A stretch of 6,130 nucleotides of DNA from Bacillota bacterium (lineage in GTDB: Bacteria > Bacillota > Sulfobacillia > Sulfobacillales > Sulfobacillaceae). Where the stretch lies: contig JAKADI010000115.1 of the NCBI GenBank assembly GCA_021820675.1, positions 1-6,130 of the forward strand, read 5' to 3'. Within the stretch, counting starts at the first letter, position 1. Every line of letters begins with the position of its first letter. A program made the position numbers and the translations under genes. The notes under the pieces were generated by a model, which was not told the DNA's origin, made no database searches, and saw only the letters and a list, made by a program, of their open reading frames with translations. This document shows, one piece after another, positions 1 to 6,130 of the stretch.

Positions 1-200
1 GGATCAGGGCCGGGAGTCGCCCGACGCGTTGGGATCACCCTGGAGTTTCTCGCGGACGGGCTCTGAGTCCGGTAGAACTTATTATTGTCACGAATTGACG
101 ACAATGACTTTGCCGAAGACCTGCGGGGAAGGGAAATCGTTCTTTGAACCTCGTGCTGAATCTTAATGGCGAGCTGGACGAGAGCCATTCCATTCCATTT
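1..200. other. Left-edge region without a convincing gene
   Basis: No reading frame here looks like a complete gene. In frame 1 the first 66 bases read as a 21-residue open tail ending in TGA at 64-66 (residues ...RRVGITLEFLADGL), which could be the C-terminus of a gene entering from the left, but the other two forward frames are also open over this stretch, so this is only a possibility. The rest holds a short inverted repeat (84-105), a second weak one with arms AATGGC/GCCATT (165-170 and 184-189), and a short CATTC tandem (about 186-199). I see no clear terminator for the minus-strand gene that ends at 201. Confidence 0.4.
84..105. repeat. Short inverted repeat ATTGTC...GACAAT
   Basis: The arms ATTGTC (84-89) and GACAAT (100-105) are perfect complements around a 10-base centre, and a related string ATTGTCAATT occurs at 231-240, resembling the inverse of the right half AATTGACGACAAT. 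It is not followed by a T-run on either strand, so it does not look like an intrinsic terminator. It could be an operator for a gene to the left or simply chance; nothing in the window decides. Confidence 0.35.
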
Positions 201-1016
201 TTACGGACTAGTAGAACTGTAGAAAAGCCCATTGTCAATTAAAAGGACAGATAGCTGACAGAGGTTTGACAGGATGGTAGCGATCGTGCGTGTCAGTTGG
301 ACATCCTCGGTAACTGACTGTTGTTTAAGACCGCGTTGGACGAATACCATGGTCGTGTCGTTAATGTCTTCATTCAGCTCGGGCCACCGACGAATTACGG
401 TTATGGACTGTCGGTCGAAAGCGCCTGTCAACGGATCCGAGAGCATTATCGGATTGGCTACAATATGGCTTCCGTGTTTGATGGCGTTGTACGTGTTTGC
501 TAGTTTTCGAGTCTCAATGGGATTGGAGCCTCCGTTGTCCATGTACGCATCAGCGATTCTGTCCAATAAATCCGAGAGAGGATCCAAGAACTCCCGAAGT
601 TCGCTTTCGGGTTTGAGAGGGGCAAGATCGGCAAAAACGGGAAACTTAAGAATGGTCAGGACGGCATCAGCATCAACAGACGCAAGAGCCTGGACTTGGG
701 AATAAAAATTGTTGGCACGATTCTTCGACATGTTGATGAACGCCGCCGAAAACCCACCGGTGGACCTTGTTGCAAGTGCCCAGCAAAATCGACCAAGCGT
801 CTCCATGGATGCTGCAACTTCTCCTAAGATTTTGGCACGAAGAACGCCCTGAATTCGCGGCTTGTCTCCCGCTTCGATGTCGCTGTCATTTGGGACAGCT
901 TGCATTTGCTTGTAGAGTGCGGTGGCCGTGTATTGATGAGCCCATGAACCCATACTGTGGAAGTCGGTAAGCATTTTCCGATCGAATTCCTCGACGTGGT
1001 CCCACGTCATTTTCAT
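201..1016 (-). CDS. Uncharacterised helical protein, 271 aa
   Basis: I do not recognise this protein. It is 271 residues, appears mostly alpha-helical and soluble, with no signal peptide or membrane segment, and has no recognisable catalytic motif. A local motif YNAIKHGSHIVANP (about residues 177-190) resembles the 'N-x-I/L-K-H' strings seen in various helical bundle proteins, but it does not match the HEPN RNase Rx4-6H signature. The start ATG at 1016-1014 is chosen because an AGGAGG ribosome binding site lies 11 bases upstream; the only close alternative is the ATG two codons later. It stops with TAA at 203-201. It has its own promoter and is divergent from the helicase operon, so it may be an accessory or control gene of the neighbouring system or an unrelated neighbour. 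Its GC content is visibly lower than that of the helicase gene. That it is a real gene is well supported; function is unknown. Confidence 0.8.
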   Translation of the reverse strand: MKMTWDHVEEFDRKMLTDFHSMGSWAHQYTATALYKQMQAVPNDSDIEAGDKPRIQGVLRAKILGEVAASMETLGRFCWALATRSTGGFSAAFINMSKNRANNFYSQVQALASVDADAVLTILKFPVFADLAPLKPESELREFLDPLSDLLDRIADAYMDNGGSNPIETRKLANTYNAIKHGSHIVANPIMLSDPLTGAFDRQSITVIRRWPELNEDINDTTMVFVQRGLKQQSVTEDVQLTRTIATILSNLCQLSVLLIDNGLFYSSTSP

Positions 1017-1027
1017 AACAGGTTTAA

Positions 1028-1033
1028 CCTCCT
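1028..1033 (-). promoter_or_regulatory. Ribosome binding site AGGAGG of the minus-strand gene
   Basis: The plus-strand string CCTCCT reads AGGAGG on the minus strand, a full match to the core Shine-Dalgarno sequence, with 11 bases between it and the ATG at 1016. The spacing is slightly long but acceptable, and it fixes the start of the 271-residue protein. Confidence 0.8.
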
Positions 1034-1050
1034 CTGGAAATTATAAGAAA

Positions 1051-1079
1051 ATTATGCGCTGCCCGTTGCGATATGTCTA
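1051..1079 (-). promoter_or_regulatory. Sigma-70-type promoter for the minus-strand gene
   Basis: On the minus strand a -35 box TAGACA (1079-1074, 5 of 6 matches to TTGACA) is followed after 17 bases by a -10 box CATAAT (1056-1051, 5 of 6 matches to TATAAT). Transcription would start near 1044, just ahead of the AGGAGG site. A perfect TATAAT also exists at 1045-1040 but has no good -35 at proper spacing. The assignment is by pattern only. Confidence 0.6.
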
Positions 1080-1189
1080 TGGCAGTCCTTTGTCGAAGCG
1101 GATAACTTTCCTGCAGCCGACCCGGACTCTCAGATTCGGTATTTATCTAAAATTGCACTCAGTTCATAAATATATCAGGTGCGATATTG

Positions 1190-1218
1190 TTGACCGTGTA
1201 CCCGGATTCCGTAATAAT
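1190..1218 (+). promoter_or_regulatory. Sigma-70-type promoter for the helicase-methylase operon
   Basis: A -35 box TTGACC (1190-1195, 5 of 6) and a -10 box AATAAT (1213-1218, 5 of 6) are separated by the ideal 17 bases. Transcription would start around 1225, leaving a leader of about 20 bases before the helicase ATG. A small inverted repeat, CGGA-T-TCCG (1203-1211), sits in the spacer. The assignment is by pattern only. Confidence 0.6.
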
Positions 1219-1244
1219 GTCGATATCTGAAATGAAAGTGACGA

Positions 1245-4200
1245 ATGCATATGGAGGATGCTTGGCAGAACAAGCCGGAAGACATTAGGCGTCTTCGGTC
1301 GCGGTTGGGACTGAGTCAGCAACAACTGGCCGATCGACTGGGAGTTTCGTTTGCGACCGTGAGCCGCTGGGAGAACGGGCATACGAAGCCGCACCGTTGG
1401 CTTGGGGAACGATTACGCCAGCTGGACGAACAGGTAATTGGGGCCACAGACAGTGGCCCTTCTGCGCAACCCGGCGCCGTGACGCCAATGAGGGCGACAC
1501 CTCGGCTCGATTTTCTGGCACCTTCGGACGCAGTGCGCGCGGCGGCGGAAGCCGAATGGTTGGCGTATGGGTATTTAGCGAATCCGACATTTGCCACGGA
1601 GACTTCTCTCATCGATCCTTTGCCTCACCAGCGCATCGCAGTTTATGACGTTATGTTGCGTCAGCCGCGCTTACGATTTCTCTTAGCGGATGATGCTGGT
1701 GCCGGCAAAACCATCATGAGCGGGCTTTATATTCGGGAGATGCTGGCTCGTCAGCGGCTGCAACGGATCCTTATCGTACCGCCGGCGGGATTGGTTGGTA
1801 ATTGGCAACAGGAGCTGCAGACGCTGTTTCGCCTCTCCTTTCGCATCGTCAATGGGTCGGATGCACGGTCTGGGAATCCGTTCCTGGGCCCGGATAGTAA
1901 CCGGGTTATTGTGAGTGTGGACACCCTGACTGGAGAGACACTGCGAAAGCGGTTAGCCGATCCCGATGTACAGCCATATGATCTTGTGATTTTTGATGAA
2001 GCGCATAAGTTGTCCGCGGATCGTGAGCCGGATGGCCGGATTCGGAAGACGCAACGGTACCGATTGGCGGAGTGGTTGGTCGGCGCCGCATCGGATGACG
2101 AGGACATTATTTTGGGGTGGTCGGCGCAACATGTCTTGTTGCTGACGGCGACGCCCCATATGGGGAAGGACTACCCATTTTTTGCATTGTGGCACCTCTT
2201 AGAGCCGGAAATGCTGTCAACACCCGATATGCTGGAACGCTATCCGGACCACGAGCGCCAAAAGCACTATATCCGGCGGACCAAAGAGGAAATGGTCACG
2301 TTTGAGGGCCAGCGGCTTTACCCGACACGTGTCTCCACCACGGTGGCCTATCCTCTCTCGCCGTTGGAACGACAGCTGTACGACCGCACCACCGCCTACA
2401 TTCGCGAGACCTATAACCGGGCGGCCGGCTTGAACCGCTCAGCAGCACGACTGGCCATGAGTGTTTTTCAGCGTCGCTTGGCAAGCTCTGCGTATGCCCT
2501 GGCGACATCGCTCAAACGAAGACAGGATATGCTGGATCAGTATATCGCGCGGGCTGAAAATCACCAGTTGGATATTGCCGCGGAACAAGCCCGGCAACGG
2601 TCATGGGAGGATGACCCACTCGAGTCCATGACCGGTGATGAAGAGGCAAGCGATCATGGGCGGGAAGAGCACGAAGTGGCGGAGGACCGTGGCACGTCGG
2701 CATTACTCGCGTCTTCTCTAACAGAACTGCGATCGGAACGGGCCGAAGTCGAATCGCTGGTGGCGTTGGCGCACGCGGTATTGGCCCAGGCGGACGAGGC
2801 GAAATTCCAACGCCTCCGGGAACTGGTGCGCGATCCGCAATTTGCCGGCGAGAAGCTCCTCATATTCACGGAGCATCGCGACACTTTGACATACTTGCAC
2901 GACCGTTTGCAAGCATTAGGGTTTGCTGGTCGCATTGCCCAGATCCACGGAGGCATGCCATACCAGGAACGGGAAGCTCAAGTTCGCCGGTTTCGCCAGC
3001 CCGGGTCTCAGGGGGGCGCTAACATTTGTCTTGCCACCGATGCGGCCGGAGAAGGTATCAATCTGCAGTTTTGCTGGGTGATGGTTAACTACGATATCCC
3101 GTGGAATCCGGCCAGGTTAGAGCAGCGGATGGGACGTATTCACCGCTATAAGCAGACGCATGATCCGGTGCTCATCTTTAACCTGGTGGCGGATAACACC
3201 CGCGAAGGCCGTGTTCTACAGACGTTGTTGGATAAGTTGGACCGTATTCGCCAGGAGTTGCGGTCGGATAAGGTCTTTGACGTGATTGGGCGACAATTGG
3301 CGGACTGGTCTCTTCGGGATCTGTTGTTGGAGTCCCTGGATGACGAGGCGATTGTGAAAGAACTCGAGGAGCGTGTGAGTACGGAACAGGTGGCGGTAGC
3401 GATTCATAGTCAGGATGCGATCCTACCGCCCAGCGGAGACATCATGGATCAACTTCCAGCCGCCCGAGAACAACTGAAGCGCGAGGCCTACCATCGGTTG
3501 CTGCCGGGCTACGTGCGGCATTTTTTGGGCCTTGCCGTACCCCTATTGGGGATTGGATGGGACGGGGACTTGGATACGGTGTTTTCCTTCAAAGCCTTGG
3601 AGGCCGGTGCCCTTGATCCGCTGCTACCGACTATGGAGCGGTATCCGGTTGAGGTAAGGAATCGGTGGACTCTTACGAAACGCCTTGACGGGTACGCCGT
3701 CTACTTCCATCCTGGGGAGCCGGTGTTCGACGTGTTGAGGGCATGGGTCGCGGGCCAATATGCCGAAGAGGCCATGCGTGGCGCCGTACTAGTGGATCCC
3801 GAAGCGCGCGAGGCGTATGTCTGCCACTGGGTCTTAGCACAGGTCAGCGAAGGGGCAATGACAGGGGCTCCCCGGGTGGTCGAGACCCGGTTATTGGCGG
3901 TGCGACAGTGGGCAGACGGGCGTGTGGAAGAAGTGCCTGCCGAACAATTATTTCTTCTGCAGCCTGGGAATCGTATACCGCCCCAGTGGCTGCTATTAGC
4001 AACCCGCGCCGAAGCGCAATTGGAGCACATTCGCGAGTTCCTGATCCAATCCCTTACCGAGCGCTGGTTGGAGCCTCTCCGAGCCCAAATGTATCAGCAA
4101 GCCGGTGAGGATTGGCAATGGGTCGAGGAAGGGTATCGGGCCTTGGAAGCCGACTTGGCCATCCAACGCAGCACCGTGACCCAACGCATCCGGGCTGGGG

Positions 4201-4796
4201 AGTCAGCCCTCCAAGGGCGATTGACGACTATTCGACGGCGACAGGCTGCTTTGGACGCAGAGAAGGCGGGAGCGCAAGCACGAATCCTGCGAGCGCCCGA
4301 TCGTCTGCGTCTTGAGCCCATGACCTTCTTTGCACACGCCTTGGTGATTCCGGCAGCGGACCCAGCCATTCACGCTGAGTTTACCCGGGAGGTGGAGGAG
4401 GTGGCCATGGCCGTCGCGCAAAGCCAGTTGGAACAGAAGGGCTTTGTCGTCTACGATGTGTCAACACCCGCGAAGGCGCAATCGGCCGGACTCAGCGCAT
4501 GGCCGGGATTTGACCTTTGGGCTCGGCATCCGGATGGGCGGGATCGGGCGGTGGAAGTCAAGGGGCGTGCGACGCGGGGGACGATCCTGGTGTCGGACAA
4601 CGAATGGGCCAAGGCCTGTACATTGCGCGACCGGTACTGGCTCTATGTCGTATGGGATTGTGGAAGTGCCCAACCCTATTGTCTCCCGGTACGGGATCCG
4701 TTTGGGCGGCTTCTCGCCACCACACACGGTGGCGTGTCAATTGGGCCTGAGGCGATCATGCAGGCCGTCGAAGATCAGGATGAGGGAAAGGACTGA
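1245..4796 (+). CDS. HTH-fused SNF2-family helicase with NOV_C/DUF3883 domain, DrmD-like
   Basis: This 1183-residue protein matches the architecture of DrmD, the SNF2-like helicase of class 1 DISARM phage defence, with an extra N-terminal DNA-binding domain. Residues about 11-63 form an XRE/Cro-type helix-turn-helix (SQQQLADRLGVSFATVSRWE). The ATPase follows a PHQ motif near residue 128: Walker A DAGAGKT (150-156), DEAH (251-254), TAT (301-303). The second RecA lobe has IFTEHR (540-545), IHGGM (567-571), ATDAAGEGINLQ (597-608) and the arginine-finger motif QRMGRIHR (627-634). A charged, acidic segment (about 435-515) lies between the lobes, and a long helical, probably coiled-coil stretch covers about 930-1025. 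The C-terminus is a NOV_C/DUF3883 domain; D1090 and E1104-V-K1106 give a PD-(D/E)xK-like pattern, so nuclease ancestry is possible, though activity is unproven. All helicase motifs appear intact. The start at 1245 follows an in-frame TGA (1239-1241) and a weak AAAG site six bases upstream; ATG 1251 is an alternative. The methylase follows after four bases, implying co-transcription. A related DUF499/DUF1156 island is the main alternative to DISARM. Confidence 0.9.
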   Translation: MHMEDAWQNKPEDIRRLRSRLGLSQQQLADRLGVSFATVSRWENGHTKPHRWLGERLRQLDEQVIGATDSGPSAQPGAVTPMRATPRLDFLAPSDAVRAAAEAEWLAYGYLANPTFATETSLIDPLPHQRIAVYDVMLRQPRLRFLLADDAGAGKTIMSGLYIREMLARQRLQRILIVPPAGLVGNWQQELQTLFRLSFRIVNGSDARSGNPFLGPDSNRVIVSVDTLTGETLRKRLADPDVQPYDLVIFDEAHKLSADREPDGRIRKTQRYRLAEWLVGAASDDEDIILGWSAQHVLLLTATPHMGKDYPFFALWHLLEPEMLSTPDMLERYPDHERQKHYIRRTKEEMVTFEGQRLYPTRVSTTVAYPLSPLERQLYDRTTAYIRETYNRAAGLNRSAARLAMSVFQRRLASSAYALATSLKRRQDMLDQYIARAENHQLDIAAEQARQRSWEDDPLESMTGDEEASDHGREEHEVAEDRGTSALLASSLTELRSERAEVESLVALAHAVLAQADEAKFQRLRELVRDPQFAGEKLLIFTEHRDTLTYLHDRLQALGFAGRIAQIHGGMPYQEREAQVRRFRQPGSQGGANICLATDAAGEGINLQFCWVMVNYDIPWNPARLEQRMGRIHRYKQTHDPVLIFNLVADNTREGRVLQTLLDKLDRIRQELRSDKVFDVIGRQLADWSLRDLLLESLDDEAIVKELEERVSTEQVAVAIHSQDAILPPSGDIMDQLPAAREQLKREAYHRLLPGYVRHFLGLAVPLLGIGWDGDLDTVFSFKALEAGALDPLLPTMERYPVEVRNRWTLTKRLDGYAVYFHPGEPVFDVLRAWVAGQYAEEAMRGAVLVDPEAREAYVCHWVLAQVSEGAMTGAPRVVETRLLAVRQWADGRVEEVPAEQLFLLQPGNRIPPQWLLLATRAEAQLEHIREFLIQSLTERWLEPLRAQMYQQAGEDWQWVEEGYRALEADLAIQRSTVTQRIRAGESALQGRLTTIRRRQAALDAEKAGAQARILRAPDRLRLEPMTFFAHALVIPAADPAIHAEFTREVEEVAMAVAQSQLEQKGFVVYDVSTPAKAQSAGLSAWPGFDLWARHPDGRDRAVEVKGRATRGTILVSDNEWAKACTLRDRYWLYVVWDCGSAQPYCLPVRDPFGRLLATTHGGVSIGPEAIMQAVEDQDEGKD
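4787..4792 (+). promoter_or_regulatory. Ribosome binding site that fixes the methylase start
   Basis: AAAGGA (within GGGAAAGGA, 4784-4792) lies inside the last codons of the helicase gene and ends eight bases before the ATG at 4801. It supports 4801 as the methylase start rather than any start further upstream in the same open frame, which overlaps the helicase gene. Confidence 0.7.
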
Positions 4797-4800
4797 GAAT

Positions 4801-6039
4801 ATGGCCGACGATACGCGGCTGATTGAGGTAGCGTTCCCACTCAAGCAATCGTCATTAGATTCTGTCCATGAAAAAAATGTCCGCCATGGCCACATCTCCA
4901 CATTGCATATTTGGCCGGCCAGGCGGCCCTTGGCGGCGGTGCGCGCCGCTCTATTGGCAACACTGCTACCAGACCCCGGCACACCCGAGGCTCGCCAGCA
5001 ATTGGTGGAGCGAATTGGTGGTCGGGTTGTCAAGACCGTTGATAAAAGCGGATCTAAAGTCAAGGAAGAGACAGTTGGCGGGGTGCTCCATTGGGGCCGC
5101 GAATCGAGCCCCGACATGGATTGGTTTCGAGAGCAAATACGACGCGCCTATGGGGGTCGGGCCCCGAAAGTGCTCGACCCATTTGCGGGGGGCGGAGCCA
5201 TTCCGCTGGAAGCGATGCGGCTCGGCTGCGAGGTGACGGCCGTCGACATCAACCCCGTGGCATGGTTTATTTTGAAATGCACTCTGGAGTATCCACAAAA
5301 GCTGGCCGGCCAGACGCGGCCGTTACCGGATTTTGCCCTTCAGTCACCCGAGTTTATGGAGGCCTTTTTGCACCAAGGCGACGAGAAAGGCAGAACTCGC
5401 AAGAAGAATGCGACGAGTAATGGGCAAATCGACTTTCTGACCGTCCCCGAAGCCGATCTCGCATGGCACGTCCGAGCGTGGGGCCAGTGGGTGTTGGGTC
5501 AGGCTAAACAGGAGTTGGCCCGATTCTATCCCACAATTGATGGAAAACCCACTGTGGCATATCTCTGGGCGCGGACGGTGACGTGTAAACATTGCCGAAA
5601 GAGTATTCCTCTTCTCAAAACCCGTTGGCTGGCGAAGAAAGACAAGAAGCGGGTGCGGTTGACCATGACGCCGAACGCTGATGGAACCGGTATTGAGTTC
5701 GATATTGAACCTGATGTGCCAGTGGTGGGGGGGAACACGGCCCAAAAACGGGCACGTGATAAGGAACTGGGTCAGGGAACCATGTCGCGGTCGGGGGTAA
5801 AGTGTCCGCTGTGCGGCACCATCATGACGATGGAGGACATCCGCTTGGAAGGGCGAGCGGGCCGCCTCAGCACCATCATGACTGCCGTGGTGGTGGATGG
5901 TCCGAAGGGAAAGGAATACCGATTACCGACTGAGCAAGAAGTCCAGATGGCGCAAGCCGCCGTCCATGAACTAGAGCGGGTCTATGCAGAGATTCCGTTT
6001 GGGATACCTCATGAACCCTTGCCAAGCGTAACTAGTTAG
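4801..6039 (+). CDS. DUF1156/COG1743 DNA adenine methylase, N-terminal part only (DrmMI-like, truncated)
   Basis: This 412-residue product is the front part of a DUF1156-family adenine-specific DNA methyltransferase, the type called DrmMI in class 1 DISARM. Residues about 7-60 are the DUF1156 segment (EVAFPLKQSSLDSVHEKN, then the HIWPARRPLAAVRAAL string). The S-adenosylmethionine site follows: VLDPFAGGGAIPLEAMRLG from residue 124 and VDINPVA with D149. A zinc ribbon is formed by C262/C265 and C335/C338. The family is normally about twice as long, and the catalytic (D/N)PPY motif and target-recognition part come after the zinc ribbon; none is present here. The frame ends at TAG 6037-6039 inside TAACTAGTTAG, which stops all three forward frames. 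The product should therefore be unable to methylate unless a second polypeptide supplies the rest. The start is four bases after the helicase stop, with AAAGGA eight bases upstream. Intact members are expected to protect host DNA by N6-adenine methylation. Confidence 0.85.
   Translation: MADDTRLIEVAFPLKQSSLDSVHEKNVRHGHISTLHIWPARRPLAAVRAALLATLLPDPGTPEARQQLVERIGGRVVKTVDKSGSKVKEETVGGVLHWGRESSPDMDWFREQIRRAYGGRAPKVLDPFAGGGAIPLEAMRLGCEVTAVDINPVAWFILKCTLEYPQKLAGQTRPLPDFALQSPEFMEAFLHQGDEKGRTRKKNATSNGQIDFLTVPEADLAWHVRAWGQWVLGQAKQELARFYPTIDGKPTVAYLWARTVTCKHCRKSIPLLKTRWLAKKDKKRVRLTMTPNADGTGIEFDIEPDVPVVGGNTAQKRARDKELGQGTMSRSGVKCPLCGTIMTMEDIRLEGRAGRLSTIMTAVVVDGPKGKEYRLPTEQEVQMAQAAVHELERVYAEIPFGIPHEPLPSVTS
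6029..6039 (+). other. Three-frame stop cluster, 10-bp palindrome
   Basis: TAACTAGTTAG contains TAA (6029-6031), TAG (6033-6035) and TAG (6037-6039), one in each forward frame, and its first ten bases are a perfect palindrome. It is the point where the methylase reading frame ends early. Such clusters are common at the edges of inserted elements, but this can also occur by chance. Confidence 0.5.
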
Positions 6040-6094
6040 GTGCCCCCCCGAATGGTGTTGAATTGGGCGGGCGCGGTGGAGGTTACAAGGGCAC
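6040..6094 (+). other. Structured segment directly after the methylase stop
   Basis: GTGCCC (6040-6045) is perfectly complementary to GGGCAC (6089-6094). An alternative local stem pairs about 6040-6053 with 6062-6074 (GC-rich, with one C-C mismatch and one bulge). The segment begins with GTGCC, close to but not matching the GUGYG start of group II introns, because the fifth base is C. Frame 1 continues open beyond the stop to the window end without resembling the missing part of the methylase. I cannot name this element. Confidence 0.3.
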
Positions 6095-6130
6095 GACCCA
6101 AAGGGATGGCATGGCCATCCCTTTGGGCGT
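6093..6130. repeat. Long, nearly perfect hairpin at the window edge
   Basis: CCCAAAGGGATGGC (6097-6110) and GCCATCCCTTTGGG (6114-6127) are perfect complements around an ATG loop, and ACG/CGT outside them extend the stem to 17 pairs with A6096 bulged. There is no T-run within the window (only TTT inside the arm), so an intrinsic terminator is possible but not shown. The hairpin could equally be a REP-type palindrome or the subterminal hairpin of an IS200/IS605-type element; a TTAC string, the target of some members of that family, lies at 6083-6086. The right flank is needed to decide. Confidence 0.6.

Larger units (their letters stand above)
1017..1244. promoter_or_regulatory. Divergent control region with three CGATAT copies
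   Basis: This 228-base region separates two divergently transcribed genes and is AT-rich in its centre (1141-1190). It holds one promoter for each direction. The hexamer CGATAT occurs at 1069-1074, 1182-1187 and 1221-1226, the first two as GCGATAT. The first touches the -35 box of the leftward promoter, the second lies two bases before the -35 of the rightward promoter, and the third lies just after its -10. Such placement is what an operator for a shared repressor would show. The helix-turn-helix at the start of the helicase is an obvious candidate binder, but this link is inference. Confidence 0.35.

Noticed and set aside
35..238. 67-residue minus-strand open frame after the 271-residue gene
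   Set aside because: It overlaps the end of the upstream gene by 38 bases, has no ribosome binding site and no protein-like features.
466..520. HEPN RNase motif in the 271-residue protein
   Set aside because: The local string RKLANTYNAIKHG has R and H too far apart for Rx4-6H, so catalytic HEPN activity cannot be claimed.
274..705. 143-residue plus-strand open frame
   Set aside because: It is antisense to the well-supported minus-strand gene, lacks a good ribosome binding site and shows no recognisable domain.
4444..4800. Upstream extension of the methylase open frame to an ATG at 4444
   Set aside because: It would overlap the helicase gene by about 350 bases. The DUF1156 segment begins right after the ATG at 4801, which has its own ribosome binding site, and the extension reads as low-complexity shadow sequence rich in G and R.
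6040..6130. Group II intron 5' end
   Set aside because: It starts GTGCC rather than GUGYG, and the first stem does not fit the usual domain I layout. Only 91 bases are visible, so it is kept as a hypothesis and not annotated.
6037..6130. Programmed read-through of the TAG stop
   Set aside because: The frame stays open to the window end, but the following 30 codons do not resemble the DUF1156 family, and a GC-rich stretch this short is often open by chance.
1..6130. CRISPR array, tRNA or rRNA genes
   Set aside because: No regularly spaced direct repeats, tRNA cloverleaf with a conserved T-arm, or rRNA-like sequence is visible on either strand.

Overview
The window carries a bacterial helicase-methyltransferase pair typical of defence loci, with a divergently transcribed gene of unknown function on its left and a disrupted end on its right. 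Good sigma-70-type promoters, a strong AGGAGG ribosome binding site and moderate-to-high GC in the coding regions (hand counts of sample lines give roughly 55-63% in the helicase, about 50% in the left gene and about 32% in the AT-rich part of the intergenic region) show a bacterium. The style would fit a moderately GC-rich Bacillota-like host, but the genus cannot be read from the sequence.

Layout. Positions 1-200 hold no convincing gene, only a small inverted repeat. A minus-strand gene (1016 to 201) encodes a 271-residue helical protein that I do not recognise. A 228-bp intergenic region (1017-1244) contains back-to-back promoters and three copies of the hexamer CGATAT placed at or near their elements. 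The plus-strand operon begins at 1245 with a 1183-residue protein combining an XRE-type helix-turn-helix, a complete SNF2-family ATPase and a C-terminal NOV_C/DUF3883 domain with a PD-(D/E)xK-like residue pattern. Four bases later a DUF1156/COG1743 adenine-specific DNA methyltransferase starts (4801). It has the DUF1156 segment, the SAM-binding motif and a zinc ribbon, but it stops at 6039 in a cluster of stops covering all three frames, before the catalytic (D/N)PPY motif. Right after the stop is a strongly structured segment that ends in a nearly perfect 17-bp hairpin at the window edge.

Interpretation. SNF2-DUF3883 helicase followed by DUF1156 methylase is the drmD-drmMI module of class 1 DISARM, and similar pairs occur in related DUF499/DUF1156 defence islands. 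In an intact system the methylase would mark host DNA and the helicase would act on unmodified invading DNA together with drmABC-type partners, which would lie outside the window. The features most worth attention are the DNA-binding domain fused to the helicase, and the loss of the methylase's catalytic half beside a structured element that may be the edge of an insertion.
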